A program made the translations under genes and the position numbers. Positions 15,504-17,939 of a stretch of 17,939 nucleotides of DNA are shown here, piece by piece; position 1 is the first letter of the stretch; each line of letters begins with the position of its first letter. Origin of the DNA: Candidatus Zhuqueibacterota bacterium (GTDB lineage: Bacteria; SM23-31; B21-G16); contig QNDJ01000005.1 of NCBI GenBank assembly GCA_003644825.1, positions 1-17,939 of the forward strand. Reading direction: 5' to 3'. Below the pieces are notes generated by a model. It was not told the origin of the DNA, searched no databases, and worked only from the letters and a program-made list of their open reading frames with translations.

Positions 15504-17038
15504 TGCTTTCAAAAGTATTAAGTTCAGCAGTTCTTGGAATTGATGCTTACATCATAGAAGTGGAAACAAACCTCGAAAGCACAGTTCCTTCATTCTCCAC
15601 TGTTGGTTTACCCGATGGTGCTGTTAAAGAAAGCAAGGAAAGGGTTTCAGCGGCAATAAAAAATACCGGTTATATTTTTCCTAATAAAAGGATAACCATT
15701 AATCTTGCTCCTGCTGATATAAAAAAAGAAGGTTCCGCTCTTGATTTACCCATTGCTGTTGGTATTCTCGCTGCTTACGGGATAGTAGAAAAAGAAAAAC
15801 TGGATAAATATATAATTCTTGGAGAATTATCTCTGGATGGAAGTTTACGGTCTATAAAAGGTTCTCTTTCAATTTCTATAACAGCAAAAAAAGAGGGATT
15901 TAAAGGAATAATTCTACCGGAAAAAAATGCTAAAGAGGCAAGTATTGTAGAAGATATTGAAGTATATCCTGTATCTTCTTTAAAAGAAACAGTTGAATTA
16001 CTGAACGGCGAAAATAATCTTAAACCATATAAGATTGATGTTAACGAAGTTTTCAAAAGAAATATTGAATACAATATTGATTTTATTGATGTGAAAGGAC
16101 AGGAACACGCCAAGAGAGCTCTGGAAGTAGCAGCTGCTGGTGGGCATAATATAATAATGATTGGTCCACCTGGTTCCGGTAAAACAATGCTTGCCAGGAG
16201 GATTCCTACAATACTTCCTGATTTAACTCTTGAAGAAGCCTTGGAAACAACAAAAATTCATTCGGTTGCAGGTTATTTACCGCCTGATTCAGCCCTTATA
16301 GCAACACGTCCTTTCCGGGCGCCTCATCACACAATTTCTGATGCGGGTCTTATCGGGGGTGGTCAAATCCCGAAACCCGGAGAAGTAAGCCTTGCTCACC
16401 ATGGAGTCCTCTTCCTGGATGAACTAACCGAATTCAAAAAAAATGTCCTGGAAGTCTTAAGACAACCCCTTGAAGATAGAAAAGTTACAATTTCAAGAGC
16501 AACTTTATCCCTTACCTATCCATCAAGTTTTATGCTGGCTGCTGCTATGAATCCCTGTCCCTGCGGATATGCTACTGACCCTTATCACGAATGTTCCTGT
16601 ACTCCTTCACAAATTCAAAAATATCTCTCAAGAATTTCAGGACCCCTCCTTGATAGAATTGACATTCATATCGAAGTGCCCTCTGTTAAATATAAAGACC
16701 TCGCGGGTAAATCTACAGGAGAATCATCAAAAACTATAAGGGAAAGGGTTAAAAAAGCAAGGCTCATCCAATATGAACGGTTCAAAAATAGAAATGATAT
16801 ATATAATAACGCTGGTATGGAAGCAAGAGATATAAAAAAATACTGCAAAATTGATTTAAAAAGCGAAGAACTTTTAAGAATAGCAATCACAAAACTCGGG
16901 CTATCCGCAAGAGCTTATAACAGAATCCTGAAAGTAGCAAGGACTATAGCTGACCTGGAAAACTCGAAAGAAATTGTGCCTGAATTTATCAGTGAGGCAA
17001 TACAGTATAGAAGCCTGGATAGAAATCTGTGGCTGTAA
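15503..17038 (+). CDS. comM: ComM/YifB family magnesium-chelatase-like AAA+ ATPase
   Basis: The 511-residue length is standard for the family. The N-terminal domain (residues 1-165, with [19 protein letters not shown] and [19 protein letters not shown]) is the Lon-like ChlI domain of YifB proteins. The AAA+ core has Walker A GPPGSGKT at 221-228 and Walker B VLFLDE ending at D306-E307. It also has [20 protein letters not shown] and a cysteine cluster (NPCPCGYA, then CSC) typical of YifB. The C-terminal lid domain contains [20 protein letters not shown]. ComM is a hexameric helicase promoting branch migration of incoming single-stranded DNA during natural transformation; YifB is otherwise widespread and may act in general recombination. 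Ribosome binding is weak, and expression should come from the promoter at 15426. The cyclic-nucleotide-binding gene follows 24 nt later. Family assignment is very secure. Confidence 0.96.
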   Translation: MLSKVLSSAVLGIDAYIIEVETNLESTVPSFSTVGLPDGAVKESKERVSAAIKNTGYIFPNKRITINLAPADIKKEGSALDLPIAVGILAAYGIVEKEKLDKYIILGELSLDGSLRSIKGSLSISITAKKEGFKGIILPEKNAKEASIVEDIEVYPVSSLKETVELLNGENNLKPYKIDVNEVFKRNIEYNIDFIDVKGQEHAKRALEVAAAGGHNIIMIGPPGSGKTMLARRIPTILPDLTLEEALETTKIHSVAGYLPPDSALIATRPFRAPHHTISDAGLIGGGQIPKPGEVSLAHHGVLFLDELTEFKKNVLEVLRQPLEDRKVTISRATLSLTYPSSFMLAAAMNPCPCGYATDPYHECSCTPSQIQKYLSRISGPLLDRIDIHIEVPSVKYKDLAGKSTGESSKTIRERVKKARLIQYERFKNRNDIYNNAGMEARDIKKYCKIDLKSEELLRIAITKLGLSARAYNRILKVARTIADLENSKEIVPEFISEAIQYRSLDRNLWL

Positions 17039-17062
17039 ACTTTAAAATACAGGAAAAAAAAT

Positions 17063-17821
17063 ATGGCCGATGAACAAAAAGGAACAAAAACCCTCGGGAG
17101 ATTCTTTAAAAAAGGAGAAACCATCTTCAAAGAAGGTGACCTTGGCAATGAAATGTATATCATTCAATCAGGAAAAGTTGAAGTAGTTAAAAACGTAAAA
17201 GGGGAAGAAGTTGTACTTGCTACTCTTGATAAAAATGCATTTTTTGGAGAAATGGCATTATTCGGTGACCCTCATCGTTCTGCTACTATAAGGGCAGCTG
17301 AAGATACTACTATGGTTGTGATTAATAAAGAAACTCTTGAACAACAATTCCAGAAGGTCCCGGAGTGGTTCGTATCAATATTAAAAAAACTCGTTGAAAA
17401 CCTGCGACAGGTAAATAAAACTCTAAAATCAAGGTTTAAATATGGTATTGACTTCTCATTTGCTAAAACTCTTTTGTTGATAATAAAAAAATACGGCGAA
17501 CGAGAGGAAGGAGCTCTTGTTATGAAATTAAGCAAGGCAAAACAGGAACTCCAGACAGTCCTCAGTTTATCCAATACAGAATTCGCAGAAAAAATGAAGG
17601 AACTCCATTTTATGAAACTTGTTAAATTTTCGGTTCAGGATAACAAATTAATTGTCCCTGATGAAAGTAACCTTCGAAAATTTATTGTATTTCTTCGCTC
17701 AAAATCGCCTGAAAGCAATAAATCTGACACCGATATTAAAGAATTGCAGGAAGATAAAAAGTTAATCCTTTACTTTGAAAGAATGTATACTTTAATAAAT
17801 AAAAAAAGGGAGTCCAATTAA
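17063..17821 (+). CDS. Cyclic-nucleotide-binding (CRP-like) domain protein with atypical C-terminal domain
   Basis: Residues 10-100 of this 252-residue protein form a cyclic-nucleotide-binding domain. The phosphate-binding cassette FGEMALFGDPHRSATIRA (61-78) keeps the Glu, Arg and Ser (E63, R72, S73) that bind cAMP or cGMP in CRP-type proteins, so ligand binding is plausible. A helix (about 98-125) plays the place of the CRP dimerisation helix. The C-terminal part (130-210) has helix-turn-helix-like spacing followed by a short wing-like LVKFSVQDNKLIVPD, but is not the canonical Crp winged helix, so DNA binding is uncertain. The tail is charged. A Shine-Dalgarno AGGA lies 8 nt before the ATG. 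It sits 24 nt after comM and 1 nt before a small membrane protein gene, suggesting one operon. No adenylate cyclase is in view. Confidence 0.85.
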   Translation: MADEQKGTKTLGRFFKKGETIFKEGDLGNEMYIIQSGKVEVVKNVKGEEVVLATLDKNAFFGEMALFGDPHRSATIRAAEDTTMVVINKETLEQQFQKVPEWFVSILKKLVENLRQVNKTLKSRFKYGIDFSFAKTLLLIIKKYGEREEGALVMKLSKAKQELQTVLSLSNTEFAEKMKELHFMKLVKFSVQDNKLIVPDESNLRKFIVFLRSKSPESNKSDTDIKELQEDKKLILYFERMYTLINKKRESN

Positions 17822-17822
17822 A

Positions 17823-17939
17823 ATGCAAAAACTCATTATTTTTGAAATAATATCATCATTAATCTTATTGGGGGGATTTATCTTTATATTCTTTCAGATG
17901 AAAAAGCTAAGAAAAACAAAAAAAACTATAGAGAAATTC
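17823..17939 (+). CDS. Start of a small membrane protein gene, cut by the window end
   Basis: ATG 17823 follows AGGGAG (17807-17812) and lies 1 nt after the preceding stop. The 39 visible codons begin MQKLIIFEIISSLILLGGF, a single transmembrane helix (about residues 5-25). A strongly basic stretch (QMKKLRKTKKTIEKF) follows, predicting a cytoplasmic C-terminal side. No stop is reached. Too little is visible to name a family; the layout would fit a membrane-anchored coiled-coil protein. Tight coupling to the cyclic-nucleotide-binding gene supports that it is real. Confidence 0.7.
   Translation, partial: MQKLIIFEIISSLILLGGFIFIFFQMKKLRKTKKTIEKF

Overview
The window is an AT-rich, densely coded stretch from a Gram-negative-type bacterium. 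Five products carry visible Sec, Tat or lipoprotein export signals. Gene content (DPP-IV-type peptidase, sortilin-like Asp-box protein, Tat-exported sulfatase, DUF6067/GH123-N glycoside hydrolase-like protein, cyclase-family lipoprotein) fits an FCB-group or Aminicenantes/KSB1-like heterotroph. No rRNA or other phylogenetic marker is present, so this placement is an inference from gene content. Shine-Dalgarno sites are clear for some genes (AGGAGG before 5417 and before 14279) and absent for others. I found no tRNA, rRNA, insertion sequence, integrase or CRISPR array.

Layout. (1) Positions 1-9816, plus strand, form an extracytoplasmic degradation cluster. It holds a 5'-truncated secreted glycoside hydrolase-like protein, a periplasmic S9B dipeptidyl-peptidase IV homologue, a secreted protein with about eleven Asp-box repeats, a perfect 12-bp hairpin, and a Tat-exported sulfatase. 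Together they suggest use of sulfated glycans or glycoproteins (inference). (2) Positions 15346-9848, minus strand, form a tightly packed six-gene block read right to left. Its genes are an M29/NicX-like metallohydrolase, a cyclase-family lipoprotein, a GT2 glycosyltransferase, an orphan ParB-like protein (8-nt overlap with the GT2 gene), an esterase lipoprotein, and a spore-photoproduct-lyase-like radical SAM protein (3 nt after the esterase). (3) From 15426 on the plus strand, a good sigma70-type promoter precedes a comM/yifB AAA+ ATPase gene. A cyclic-nucleotide-binding regulator and the start of a small membrane protein gene follow, cut by the window end.

The most notable points are these. 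The esterase reading frame is open far upstream of its first in-frame ATG and encodes a lipoprotein-like signal, but the likely start codon is out of frame by one base next to an A6/(AT)6 tract. That could be a sequencing error, a recent mutation or a phase-variable switch. The ParB-like and SPL-like genes share one operon, and the SPL-like protein has lost the cysteine that acts as hydrogen donor in true spore photoproduct lyase. A ParB-like/radical SAM pairing of this kind is the best candidate here for an undescribed DNA-associated module, but it is only a hypothesis.
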